Assembly (NCBI GenBank): GCA_005882235.1
Contig: VBCT01000035.1
Location: 1 to 29,558, forward strand
Direction of reading: 5' to 3'
DNA length: 29,558 bases
Origin: Betaproteobacteria bacterium
GTDB taxonomy: Bacteria; Pseudomonadota; Gammaproteobacteria; Burkholderiales; SG8-39
Shown here: one piece after another, positions 16,032-24,811 of the stretch
How positions within the stretch are numbered: the stretch's first letter is position 1
Layout: each line of letters starts with the position of its first letter
Made by a program: the position numbers and the translations under genes
The notes under the pieces: generated by a model
What the model was told of the DNA's origin: nothing
Seen by the model: the letters and a program-made list of their open reading frames with translations, nothing else
Database searches by the model: none

Positions 16032-17317
16032 GCCTGCTCCTCGAAGCGCTTAAAAAAGCCGAGCTCGCCAAGCAGGTCGCCAAGGCGGAGGCGCCCTCTC
16101 CGGAGCCCAAGCCCGTGATGACCCGGGAGAAACTGCCCGACATCTCGCAGCCGCTGGAGATCCTCACCGACGATTTGCCCTCCTCGGAAACGAAGGCCGC
16201 GGAAACGGCCGCGGCAAGGTCCGAATTTTCGCTGCAGGAACAGGAGACGTTCGAGCCCGCGGCGCAGCCGATCCCTTCGACGAGCGAATTCGCACGCACG
16301 GGTGAGCGCGCCCAGGCTCAACAGCTTTTTCAGGTGAAGGAGATGGACTACAACCCGCGTCGGCCGTTTTATCTCACTCTGGGCGCACTCGTCGTGGTCG
16401 GATTGGGCTACGCTGGGTACGTTTGGTGGCAAATGCGGCCGAGGTACAGTGTCCCCCCGGTGGAAATGCAGGCCCGCCCGGTCGCGACGCCCGCTCAATC
16501 CGTAACCGCGTCCACCCCAGCGGCAGCCCCCTCCCCGCCACCCGTCGCAGCAGCCCCTGCGCCAGCGCCGCAGGCCGCGCCAGCGCGCGCCGTCGTTCCG
16601 GTGATTCCCCCGATACAGCCGGTGCGCCCGCGTCCGAGGTCCCCACAGGCCTCGGGAGTGCTCGCCTCGGGGCCTTCGGCGTTAAAACCCGAACTCCCCC
16701 CTGCTCCGGCCGGATTGGTCGCGCCGATCGCGATCAACGCCCCCTCGCTCGCCGTCGATCCGCTGGTCGAGCAGGCCTATCAGGCGTTCCAGAGGAACGA
16801 CCTCGCCGCCGCCCGGGACGGCTACCAGCGGGCGCTCGCGCGCGAGCCGACCAACCGCGACGCGCTGCTCGGCCTCGCGGCCATCGACGTGCGCAGTGGC
16901 CAGCTCGGCTCGGCCGAAGCGCGTTATCTCAGGCTGCTCGAGATCGACCCGCGCGACAGCCACGCAGTGGCGAGCCTCATCTCGCTGCGCGGGCAGCTAG
17001 ACCCGGTGGCCTCCGAGAGTCGCTTGAAGACCCTCATCGCAAGCCTGCCCGAGTCCGCGCTTCTGCACTTCTCCCTCGGCAACCAGTATGCGCAGCAGTC
17101 ACGCTGGAGCGAAGCCCAGGCGGCGTACTTCAAAGCCCACTCGGTCGATCCGGAAAACGCCGACTACGCCTTCAATCTCGCCGTCAGTCTCGATCAGCTG
17201 CACCAGGGAAAGCTGGCGCTCGAGTTTTACCAGCGCGCGCTCGCCCTGACCGACAAGCGCGCGGCGAGCTTCGACCCCGCCCGCGCGCGGCTGCGCGTGC
17301 AGGAGCTGAGCAAATAG
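16028..17317 (+). CDS. mshN: MshN-like TPR pilus biogenesis protein
   Basis: Bitopic inner-membrane protein of 429 residues. The N-terminus MSLLLEALKKAELAKQ is the MshN/GspB-type cytoplasmic motif. One membrane helix lies at about 118-140 (LTLGALVVVGLGYAGYVW). A Pro/Ala-rich periplasmic linker follows to about 230. The C-terminal half contains at least four TPR-like units (VEQAYQAFQRNDLAAARDGY, then LGSAEARYLRLLEIDP and others). The ATG overlaps the secretin stop by 4 nt, indicating coupling. MshN probably links the secretin and MshM in the periplasm; its exact role is not settled. Calls rest on motif and gene order. Confidence 0.85.
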   Translation: MSLLLEALKKAELAKQVAKAEAPSPEPKPVMTREKLPDISQPLEILTDDLPSSETKAAETAAARSEFSLQEQETFEPAAQPIPSTSEFARTGERAQAQQLFQVKEMDYNPRRPFYLTLGALVVVGLGYAGYVWWQMRPRYSVPPVEMQARPVATPAQSVTASTPAAAPSPPPVAAAPAPAPQAAPARAVVPVIPPIQPVRPRPRSPQASGVLASGPSALKPELPPAPAGLVAPIAINAPSLAVDPLVEQAYQAFQRNDLAAARDGYQRALAREPTNRDALLGLAAIDVRSGQLGSAEARYLRLLEIDPRDSHAVASLISLRGQLDPVASESRLKTLIASLPESALLHFSLGNQYAQQSRWSEAQAAYFKAHSVDPENADYAFNLAVSLDQLHQGKLALEFYQRALALTDKRAASFDPARARLRVQELSK

Positions 17318-17325
17318 CGCTCTCG

Positions 17326-19053
17326 ATGAATTCCCCGCGCCTCAGCGCCCAAGCGGTCTCCCCGCAGGCCAAGCGCCATATCGGGCAGATTTTGATATCG
17401 CAGGGGATCCTCACCGAAGATCAGCTGCGGATCGCGCTGCTCGAGCAGCTCAAGACCCATCAACCCGTCGGAAAGCTCCTCGTAAATCTGGGCTTCGTGT
17501 CCGAGGCGACGTTGCGCGACGCCTTGTCCGAAAAGCTCGGCCTGCAGAGCGTGGACCTCACGCAGATCGTTGTCGACTCGATGGCGCTGAAGCTCGTGCC
17601 GCGCGAATTCTCCAAGCGACACACCATCTTCCCGGTCGCGCTCGACCGCGAGGCACGCAAGCTCATCATCGCGATTGCCGACACGAACAACATCGTGGCG
17701 CTGGACCAGGTGCGTGCGCAGCTGCGCGGGGAGTTCGCGTTGGAGATGCGGCTCGCGGGCGAAGGCGAAATCGGCCGGGCTATCGACCAGTACTACGGCC
17801 ACGATTTTTCGATCGACGGCATCCTGCACGAGATCGAGACTGGCGAGATCGATTACCAGAGCTTGCAGGCGTCCGGCGATGCTTATTCGCAGCCGGTTGT
17901 GCGCCTCATTTCGGCGCTCCTCGCGGACTCTGTCGAGCGAGGCTCCTCCGATATTCACTTCGAGCCGGAGCAGAGTTTCCTGCGCATCCGCTATCGCATC
18001 GATGGGGTGCTGCGTCAGATAAGATCCCTCCACAAGACGTACTGGCCCGCCATGGCGGTGCGCATCAAAGTGATGTCGAAAATGAACATCGCCGAAACAC
18101 GCGCCCCGCAGGATGGGCGTATCTCGCTGATGCTCACGGGCCGCGCGGTCGATTTCCGCGTCTCATCGCAAGCGACCACGCACGGCGAGAACATCGTCCT
18201 GCGAATTCTCGACCGGCAGAAAGGGATCGTTCCGCTCGACGGCTTGGGGCTCGAAGCGGGTCAGCTTCAGCTTCTCAAGAAAATGATCGCGCGACCCGAA
18301 GGAATCATCCTGGTCACCGGCCCCACAGGCAGCGGCAAGACGACGACGCTCTACTCGGTGCTCAATCACATCAACAACGACGGCCTCAACATCATGACGC
18401 TGGAGGATCCGGTCGAATATCCCATGACTCTGATCCGGCAGACCTCGATCAACGAAGCCGCCAAGATGGATTTCGGCAACGGCATCCGCTCGCTCATGCG
18501 CCAGGACCCCGATGTGATCCTGGTCGGCGAGATTCGCGACGAAGACACGGCCACCATGGCGTTCCGCGCGGCGATGACGGGACACCAGGTCTATTCGACC
18601 CTCCACACCAATTCGGCCGCCGGCGCGATTCCCCGGCTTCTCGACATCGGCATCGTCCCGGACGTCCTCGCCGGCAATATCATAGGCATCGTCGCGCAGC
18701 GCCTGGTTCGCAGATTGTGCAAGCACTGCAAGCAGGCTCACCAGGCGAGCGCTGGCGAGTGCAGCATGGTAGGAGCGTCGGCCGATCGTCCGCCGACGCT
18801 GTACCGGGCCGTCGGCTGCGACCAATGCGACTATCAGGGCTATCGGGGTCGCATGGCCATCATCGAGATCCTGAAGATGGACGGTGAGCTCGACGAGTTG
18901 ATCGCCCACCGTGCCACCGGCCGGGAATTGCAGAAGTCAGCCTTGACGAGGGGCTTTCGCACGCTGGCCGACGACGGCGTTCGCCGCGTCCTCGACGGAT
19001 CGACCGCGCTCGACGAGCTGATGCGCGTGGTCGACCTCACCGACCGGATGTAG
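17326..19053 (+). CDS. mshE: MshE-like pilus assembly ATPase with MshEN domain
   Basis: GspE/PilB-family ATPase that powers pilus extension, 575 residues from the ATG at 17326, 8 nt after mshN. The frame is open for another 300 codons upstream, but that is only a shadow of mshN. Residues 18-41 and 47-70 form the paired 24-residue MshEN repeats separated by 5 residues, the arrangement known to bind cyclic di-GMP. Walker A is GPTGSGKTT (332-340), with the Asp and His boxes (TLEDPVEYP, STLHTNSA) and Walker B region DPDVILVGEIRDEDT. Near the C-terminus CKHC and CDQC form the tetracysteine zinc motif. No retraction ATPase (PilT) is nearby. Confidence 0.95.
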   Translation: MNSPRLSAQAVSPQAKRHIGQILISQGILTEDQLRIALLEQLKTHQPVGKLLVNLGFVSEATLRDALSEKLGLQSVDLTQIVVDSMALKLVPREFSKRHTIFPVALDREARKLIIAIADTNNIVALDQVRAQLRGEFALEMRLAGEGEIGRAIDQYYGHDFSIDGILHEIETGEIDYQSLQASGDAYSQPVVRLISALLADSVERGSSDIHFEPEQSFLRIRYRIDGVLRQIRSLHKTYWPAMAVRIKVMSKMNIAETRAPQDGRISLMLTGRAVDFRVSSQATTHGENIVLRILDRQKGIVPLDGLGLEAGQLQLLKKMIARPEGIILVTGPTGSGKTTTLYSVLNHINNDGLNIMTLEDPVEYPMTLIRQTSINEAAKMDFGNGIRSLMRQDPDVILVGEIRDEDTATMAFRAAMTGHQVYSTLHTNSAAGAIPRLLDIGIVPDVLAGNIIGIVAQRLVRRLCKHCKQAHQASAGECSMVGASADRPPTLYRAVGCDQCDYQGYRGRMAIIEILKMDGELDELIAHRATGRELQKSALTRGFRTLADDGVRRVLDGSTALDELMRVVDLTDRM

Positions 19054-19090
19054 GCACGGCCGGCGCAGGACGCAGACGACGGAATCAAAC

Positions 19091-20296
19091 ATGGCACTCT
19101 TTGCCTACAAGGCCATAGATACCCGGGGAAAGACGATGCTCGGCCAGATCGAAGCGATCAATCTGGTCGACCTCGAGCTGCGCTTGAAGCGCATGGGGCT
19201 CGACCTAGTGCGGGGCGGGCCCACCCGTCACGGCGGGAGCCTTCTTCGCTCCGGCGAAATCAAGCGCGCGGAGCTCATCAACTTCTGCTTCCACATGGAG
19301 CAGCTCATCGCGGCCGGGGTGCCGCTCGTCGAATCGCTGATCGACCTGCGCGACAGCATCGAAAATGCCCGATTTCGCGAAGTAATGTCGGGAGTCATCG
19401 AGAGTATCCAGGGCGGCCTGCGGCTGTCGCAGAGCCTCGCCCAGTATCCGCAGATTTTCAACCCCGTCTTTACGAGTCTGATCCGCGCAGGTGAGGACAC
19501 TGGAAAGCTCGCCGAGGTGCTGAAAAGCCTCGTCGAGAACCTGAAATGGGAAGACGAGCTGGCGGAGCACATGAAGAAGCTCGTCCTCTACCCGGCGTTC
19601 GTCGGTTCGATCGTGATACTGGTGACTTTCTTCCTGATGATCTACCTCGTGCCGCAGATGGTCGCCTTCATCAGGAACATGGGGCAGCAGATCCCTTTGC
19701 AGACGCGCGTCCTGATCGAGGTCTCGGCGTTTTTCGTGGGCTACTGGTGGGCTCTCCTGGCCGCCCCTGCGATCCTGTTCGTCGGCGTCAAGCTGGCGGC
19801 TCGGGCCAACCCCTTGGTGCGTTACCAGCTCGATCGCTTCAAGCTCGCTCTCCCGGTGGCGGGCGAGATCCTGCGCAAAATCATCCTGTCGCGTTTCGCC
19901 AGCATTTTCGCTCTCATGTACTCCTCGGGGATCACCATCCTGGATGCGATCCGCAGCTCGGAGGAAATCACCGGCAACATGGTCATCCAGGAGGGCCTGA
20001 GGCTTGCGGGACAGCAGATCGGCGAGGGCAAGAACGTCACCGCGGCGTTTCAGGAGGTGGGCCTTTTCCCGCCGCTTGTCGTGAGAATGCTCCGGGTGGG
20101 CGAGTCGACCGGCGCGCTCGACAAGGCGCTGCTCAACGTGTCCTATTTCTACAACCGCGAAGTGCGCGAATCGATCGGTAAGATTCAAGTGATCATCGAG
20201 CCGGCGCTGACGGTGCTACTGGGCGCCATCCTCGGCTGGGTCATGCTCTCCGTTCTCGGGCCGATCTACGACGTCATCAGCAAGATCAAGGTATAG
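19091..20296 (+). CDS. mshG: MshG/PilC-like inner-membrane platform protein
   Basis: Type II secretion F-family platform protein on which pilins are polymerised, 401 residues, the usual length. The N-terminus MALFAYKAIDTRGKTMLGQI and the duplicated T2SSF domains are plain: the first has FCFHMEQLIAAGVPLVESL and VFTSLIRAGEDTGKLAEVL, the second FASIFALMYSSGITILDAIRSS and VRMLRVGESTGALDKALLNV. Three membrane helices are visible near 172-196, 216-240 and 375-395. It follows mshE by 37 nt and works directly with that ATPase. Confidence 0.95.
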   Translation: MALFAYKAIDTRGKTMLGQIEAINLVDLELRLKRMGLDLVRGGPTRHGGSLLRSGEIKRAELINFCFHMEQLIAAGVPLVESLIDLRDSIENARFREVMSGVIESIQGGLRLSQSLAQYPQIFNPVFTSLIRAGEDTGKLAEVLKSLVENLKWEDELAEHMKKLVLYPAFVGSIVILVTFFLMIYLVPQMVAFIRNMGQQIPLQTRVLIEVSAFFVGYWWALLAAPAILFVGVKLAARANPLVRYQLDRFKLALPVAGEILRKIILSRFASIFALMYSSGITILDAIRSSEEITGNMVIQEGLRLAGQQIGEGKNVTAAFQEVGLFPPLVVRMLRVGESTGALDKALLNVSYFYNREVRESIGKIQVIIEPALTVLLGAILGWVMLSVLGPIYDVISKIKV

Positions 20297-20301
20297 AGGC
20301 C

Positions 20302-21876
20302 GTGCCGAGCAAACGTCTCTGCTACTTCACTTCCCAGAGAGTCACCGCCTATCTGTGGGCAAAGGGCGAGCTGCACAAGGAAGGCGTTTTCGACATGAGC
20401 GAGAAAGGTGTCGCCGAATTCTCCAGATACGTGGCCGGCGCCCCGGGAAGCCTTTTCTACGTGCTCGCCGACATGGTCGAGGAAGACTTCTTCCAGGAGA
20501 ACATTCCTTACGTGCGCGGCGCGGACCGGCGCGCGCTGCTTGCGCGCAAGCTCGCGCAGCGTTACCGCGACGCGTCGCTCGCCCTCCCGCTTTCGCTCGG
20601 GTCGGAGACCCACGCGGGCCGGCGCGAGGAACGCATTCTCTACATGTCGTTTACCAATACGCAGCTGTTTCAGCCCTGGCTCGAGGCTTTGCGCTCGAAC
20701 GATGCCTGCGTGGTAGGCGTATTCTCAGTGGCCCTCATCGCGGCTCAGACCGGAAAGCGTCTCGGTTTCAAGGGCGGGCGATACCTGATCGTGGGCCGGC
20801 AGCAGGCGGGACTGCGGCAGAGCTACATCGAAAACGGGCGAATCCGCTTCTCGCGCCTCGGCCGCGTGGACTTCTCCGACCCCCGCGTGATCGCTCAGGA
20901 TTGCGCCGCCGAGTCGCTGCGGATCCAGCAGTATCTCGTCAACAGCCGCATCCTGCCGCGCGAGGCGCCTGCGCTCGACGTGCTGGTGCTTGCGCCGAGT
21001 GAGCACAAGGCGCTCTACGACGCGGCCTGCGTCGATTCCGCCAGGCTGCAGTTCCATGTTCACGACCTCGACATGGTGGCCAGCAGCCTGGGCCTCAAAT
21101 CGGCGCCCGCCGAGACGCTCGCCGAAGGACTGTTTCTCCACGTGCTCGCCGCGTACCCATCGGGCGAACAGTATGCCGACGAGCGCCTGCGGCGCTTCTA
21201 TCATCTGTGGCGCGCGCGCGTGGCCCTGCTCGCCACAGGAGCAGCGACGTTCGCCTTTTGCCTGCTCCTTTCGGCGGTGAGACTTCTTGATATCCATCAG
21301 GTCAGCGAGCAGGCCCAGAATGACCGCGTGCAGGAAGCGCGCGCGTCCGAGGAATACGCTCGACTGCAGACGCGTTTCCCCAAGACGCCGATCTCCAGCG
21401 ACACTCTGAAAACCGTCGTCAAGAACTACCGGGCGCTCCTGCGGCAAAGCGCTTCCCCCGGCAGGATGTTCATCGAGATCAGCGAAGCGGTCACGGCCCT
21501 GCCCCAGATCGAAATCGACAGAATCGATTGGGAGTTCGGCACCGGAGCGAAATCGGCAGTCGGCCGCGAGGCGCCAAGGGCGCCTTCCGCCCCGGCGACA
21601 GCACAGGCGCAGGCCGCGGGCGCCGAGTTTCAGACCCAAACCGCCGAGATTGCGGGCAAGCTCGTCGTGCAGCAGGCCTCGGACTTCCGCGCCGTGACCG
21701 CGCTGGTGAACCAATTTACCGACGCGCTGCGCAGGCGGCCCGGCACCGAGGTGACGCGCACGCAACTGCCGTTCGACATCAACGCGGAAAAGAGCCTCGC
21801 CGGCGATATCGGGGCGGCGAGGAGGGAGGAAGTGCCGCAGTTCTCGGTGGTAGTAGTCAAGCGGCGCGGCACATGA
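20302..21876 (+). CDS. PilM-PilN fusion (GspL/MshI-like) assembly protein
   Basis: 524-residue protein starting at GTG 20302, 5 nt after the mshG stop. The N-terminal about 300 residues look like the actin-like PilM/GspL cytoplasmic domain (for instance IVGRQQAGLRQSYIENGRIRFSRL). One membrane helix lies at about 305-327 (VALLATGAATFAFCLLLSAV). The periplasmic rest has a coiled-coil start, then PGRMFIEISEAVTALPQIEIDRIDW and a second beta-alpha unit near the C-terminus that suggest a PilN-like ferredoxin fold. A PilM domain fused to PilN in one chain is the GspL arrangement. The gene overlaps the next by ATGA. I do not assign a symbol because the match to MshI is only partial. Confidence 0.75.
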   Translation: MPSKRLCYFTSQRVTAYLWAKGELHKEGVFDMSEKGVAEFSRYVAGAPGSLFYVLADMVEEDFFQENIPYVRGADRRALLARKLAQRYRDASLALPLSLGSETHAGRREERILYMSFTNTQLFQPWLEALRSNDACVVGVFSVALIAAQTGKRLGFKGGRYLIVGRQQAGLRQSYIENGRIRFSRLGRVDFSDPRVIAQDCAAESLRIQQYLVNSRILPREAPALDVLVLAPSEHKALYDAACVDSARLQFHVHDLDMVASSLGLKSAPAETLAEGLFLHVLAAYPSGEQYADERLRRFYHLWRARVALLATGAATFAFCLLLSAVRLLDIHQVSEQAQNDRVQEARASEEYARLQTRFPKTPISSDTLKTVVKNYRALLRQSASPGRMFIEISEAVTALPQIEIDRIDWEFGTGAKSAVGREAPRAPSAPATAQAQAAGAEFQTQTAEIAGKLVVQQASDFRAVTALVNQFTDALRRRPGTEVTRTQLPFDINAEKSLAGDIGAARREEVPQFSVVVVKRRGT

Positions 21877-22487
21877 ACGTGACCCGCGACGACCTCAAGC
21901 GCCTGCGCATGCCGCTCGCCGTGGCGATCGTGCTGCTCGTGCTAGCGGCAGCCAGCCTGCTCGCCAGCGGATACTACCTGGACGAGGCGAGAGCGGCGCG
22001 GGACGCGACGCGACTGACCCGCGTGGCGGCCCAGGAGCGCGTCTTGAGAGTCGCGGAGGAAGAGCGCGAGATCCGCGATGACCTCGTGTACTACGAGCAG
22101 ATGCGCCAGCGCGGCGTCGTCGGCGAGCAGAGCCGGCTCGACTGGATCGAATCGATCGCGAGGATCAAGAACGATCGCAAGCTCTTCGAGATCAGGTATA
22201 ACTTCGAAGCTCAAAGGCCGCTCGATTATCCGGGGCTGGTCGCAACCAGCGCGGCCGATTTCGTGGTGAGCAGGTTGAAACTCGACATGCTGCTGCTGCA
22301 TGAGGGAGACCTCCTGAATTTCTTGGCGGACCTGCAGGCAGGCATCAAGGCGCACGTGTCCGTGCGAAATTGCACCGTGACCCGGATTGAGCGCGGGGCG
22401 GCGCCGGGCGCAACGACGCTTCAACCTCGCCTGCGAGCCGAGTGCCAGGTCGACCTGGTCTCGGTAAGGGGGCTCAAGCCCGCTTGA
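21873..22487 (+). CDS. MshJ/PilO-like pilus assembly protein
   Basis: A 204-residue bitopic protein with a short cytoplasmic N-terminus, a membrane helix at about 13-34 (PLAVAIVLLVLAAASLLASGYY), a charged coiled coil to about 95 and a C-terminal alpha/beta domain ending in AECQVDLVSVRGL. This layout is that of PilO/GspM, the alignment-complex partner of PilN. It is coupled by ATGA to the PilM-PilN-like gene. In the MSHA order the corresponding gene is mshJ. Sequence identity in this family is low, so the call depends on topology and position. Confidence 0.7.
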   Translation: MNVTRDDLKRLRMPLAVAIVLLVLAAASLLASGYYLDEARAARDATRLTRVAAQERVLRVAEEEREIRDDLVYYEQMRQRGVVGEQSRLDWIESIARIKNDRKLFEIRYNFEAQRPLDYPGLVATSAADFVVSRLKLDMLLLHEGDLLNFLADLQAGIKAHVSVRNCTVTRIERGAAPGATTLQPRLRAECQVDLVSVRGLKPA

Positions 22488-22495
22488 GCCGCTCT

Positions 22496-22954
22496 ATGCG
22501 ATACATACCCTCCATCAAAAGGAATCGGAATCGCATTGGATTTGCGAGGCGCCTATTTTCGGTCGCATTCCTGCTGTTACTCTGGACAGGCCCCGCCCCG
22601 GCTCAGGAAATTCTCGGGCGCCTCTTCTTTACGGAGCAGCAACGCCAGGATCTCGACCGTCGCCGCCAAGCCAATATCCAGGAGACTGCGGTCGTCGTCG
22701 AGAGCACCGTCACGGTCAACGGCCAGGTGTCGCGCTCCTCGGGCAGGAGCACGACCTGGATCAACGGGGTTCCACAGGAAAGCGCGAGGAAACCGCTCGA
22801 TCCGGCCAGAGTGACCCTGCCCGGCGGCGAGGGCGCGCCTTCTGTGAGCCTAAAGATCGGGCAAACGCTCGACAAGATCCGCGGCGAGATCAGAGATCCC
22901 GTCGCAGGCGGGAGTATCGAGACTCCTTCGGGAAAGCGCGAGCGCAAGCCGTGA
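22496..22954 (+). CDS. Small secreted protein, MshK-like by position
   Basis: 152 residues from the ATG at 22496, 8 nt after the previous stop. A Sec signal (FSVAFLLLLWTGPAPA) is followed by QEILGRLFFTEQQRQDLDRRRQ, a motif that resembles small proteins found next to other MSHA-like loci. The periplasmic part has a repeat-free beta-rich segment (VNGQVSRSSGRSTTWINGV) and a charged tail. In MSHA clusters MshK and in other pilus systems PilP occupy this place, linking the inner membrane to the secretin. That role here is inference. The end overlaps the next start (GTGA). Confidence 0.65.
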   Translation: MRYIPSIKRNRNRIGFARRLFSVAFLLLLWTGPAPAQEILGRLFFTEQQRQDLDRRRQANIQETAVVVESTVTVNGQVSRSSGRSTTWINGVPQESARKPLDPARVTLPGGEGAPSVSLKIGQTLDKIRGEIRDPVAGGSIETPSGKRERKP

Positions 22955-24801
22955 GGCCAGGGGTGCGGATCAAAGAGTCGGTGTCCGATCAGCGCGGCTT
23001 CGCGCTGATCGCGCTCCTCGCCCTGGCGGCTTTGATCAGCGCCTTCCTGATCGCCAGCGCCCTCAACTTCACCAGCGCCGGAATCTCCAACGAGCGCGAG
23101 GATCGCAGCATGAGCGCGCTCAGGAAGGCGAAGGCGGCGCTGATCGCCTATGCGGCGTCGGAGCAGTGGCAGTTGTACAAGGCCCTACCCGCCTTGCCTC
23201 CCGTTGCATATTTCCAGCCCGGTGCACTGCCCTGTCCGGACCAGGACGATGACGGTGACGCCAACTGTGTCTTCGGTTCCAACGCCTGGAGCATGATCGG
23301 CCGCTTGCCGTTCAAGACGCTCGGAATCGACGATCTGCGCGACGCGAGCGGAGAGCGTCTCTGGTACGCGCTCTCGCACGATTTTCGCAAGTTGCAGTGT
23401 ACAAGTACGGTATACCCGCCGTCCCCGAGCGGCTGTACGATGATCAACAGCGACACGCTGGGGCAACTGACCGTTACTGGAATGGCTCCCGCGACTCAGG
23501 TCGTCGCCATCGTTTTCGCACCGGGAGCGGCACTGGATCTTAGAGCAGTCGGCGGTCCTTTACAGGACCGCATCGCCGGACACAACGACTACGCCAACTA
23601 TCTCGAAAACGTCAATTTGGGCGATAACATCCATTTCACATTCACCTCAACCGGATTGCCGACAGATACATCCAACGACCGCCTTCTCGTCATCACCCAA
23701 GCCGACCTGATGGCGGTGGTCGAACCTGTCGTTGCCGCGCGGGTCGAGCGGGACATTAGGCCGCTCATCCAGGACTACTTCACCAAGTGGAGCCGCTATC
23801 CGTTTGCCGCGCCGTTCGACATCAGCGGGGCCGGTCCCGGGCGGGAGCCGAAGGCGACGCCCGATCCCCGAGACCGCGCCCAATCGGCGTACACGGGCGC
23901 TTCGAGCCAGATTACCGGTTTGCTGCCCTTGTCGAACACTCCGATCTTCACGTGGGGGAGCGCCACCGTCACGAGCATCGTCGGGTCGGGCACGGGGCGT
24001 TACGATGGGACGATAAACTCTCCCCCAGACACTATCTCCCCCAACCCGACGAACTGCACGATCGGTTCGTCGCCCCTCAGAGCCACGTGCATCATCAACT
24101 ACGGCGGCGGCTCCAACGATCACCCGGACATCAAGCTGGAGGTTTTCCTGACCAATGCGAATCTGGCGTTTGCCGATATCCCGTCTCCGATAACTGCTCC
24201 TGAGAGTTTGACGATGGTCGACCATGTCGGCCTTCCGCTCCCTGCTACCGCGTTCGGCAAATGGAGTGATGGCCCAATTACACCACCGCCTTCGCAAAAC
24301 CCGCCCACAGTGAGTATTGTGGCGCAGCTCGCCGGAGGTGTACTCACTTACACCGGGCGACTGCAGAACGCACAGGGCGCCGGCAACAGGATCACGATCA
24401 CCGTTCCTCTCCCTGCGCCTCCTTCCTATTTGCCGATCATAAGCGGCGATCCTGCTGTCAATCCAACTGGAGCCTGGTTCATTTTGAACCAGTGGTACCG
24501 CCAGACTTACTATGCGATATCACCCGGCTATGCGCCCGACGGCGTCGGCGCCTGCAATCCTCCGGTGCCCACCGCGCCCGCCTGCCTGACTGTTAACAAT
24601 CTTGCCACCCCAACGAACAACAAGAAGGCGATCCTGATGTTCGCCGGCCGGCCCCTGAACACCAGCACGCGTCCTTCAGCGAACCCCGCGGACTATCTCG
24701 AGGGACAGAATTCCACCCCGGCAGACCTGATCTTCGAGCACCGGTCTGGCGTCCCCACTACGATCAACGACCGGGTCGTGGTCCTTTCTCTTTCCCCCTG
24801 A
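22951..24801 (+). CDS. Large prepilin-like protein with LPCP/TLG module
   Basis: 616-residue secreted prepilin-like protein, GTG start, probable cleavage after Gly16 (SDQRG then FALIALLALAALIS). Position 5 of the mature protein is Ala, not the usual Glu, as in PilX/MshP-type minor pilins. After the hydrophobic helix comes a module LPCPDQDDDGDANC (93-106), then GRLPFKTLG (117-125) and DASGERLWYAL (131-141). DQDDDGD resembles a DxDxDG calcium loop. The rest, to 616, is Thr/Asn/Pro-rich, apparently beta-structured, with several cysteines, so it may be a tip or adhesive domain. The neighbouring protein at 24812 carries the same module. Confidence 0.75.
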   Translation: MRPGVRIKESVSDQRGFALIALLALAALISAFLIASALNFTSAGISNEREDRSMSALRKAKAALIAYAASEQWQLYKALPALPPVAYFQPGALPCPDQDDDGDANCVFGSNAWSMIGRLPFKTLGIDDLRDASGERLWYALSHDFRKLQCTSTVYPPSPSGCTMINSDTLGQLTVTGMAPATQVVAIVFAPGAALDLRAVGGPLQDRIAGHNDYANYLENVNLGDNIHFTFTSTGLPTDTSNDRLLVITQADLMAVVEPVVAARVERDIRPLIQDYFTKWSRYPFAAPFDISGAGPGREPKATPDPRDRAQSAYTGASSQITGLLPLSNTPIFTWGSATVTSIVGSGTGRYDGTINSPPDTISPNPTNCTIGSSPLRATCIINYGGGSNDHPDIKLEVFLTNANLAFADIPSPITAPESLTMVDHVGLPLPATAFGKWSDGPITPPPSQNPPTVSIVAQLAGGVLTYTGRLQNAQGAGNRITITVPLPAPPSYLPIISGDPAVNPTGAWFILNQWYRQTYYAISPGYAPDGVGACNPPVPTAPACLTVNNLATPTNNKKAILMFAGRPLNTSTRPSANPADYLEGQNSTPADLIFEHRSGVPTTINDRVVVLSLSP

Positions 24802-24811
24802 CCCCTGCGCG

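Noticed and set aside
16423..17325. 300-codon upstream extension of the mshE frame
   Set aside because: It overlaps mshN in another frame and is Arg/Ala/Pro-rich without domain character; the ATG at 17326 begins the known N-terminal domain.
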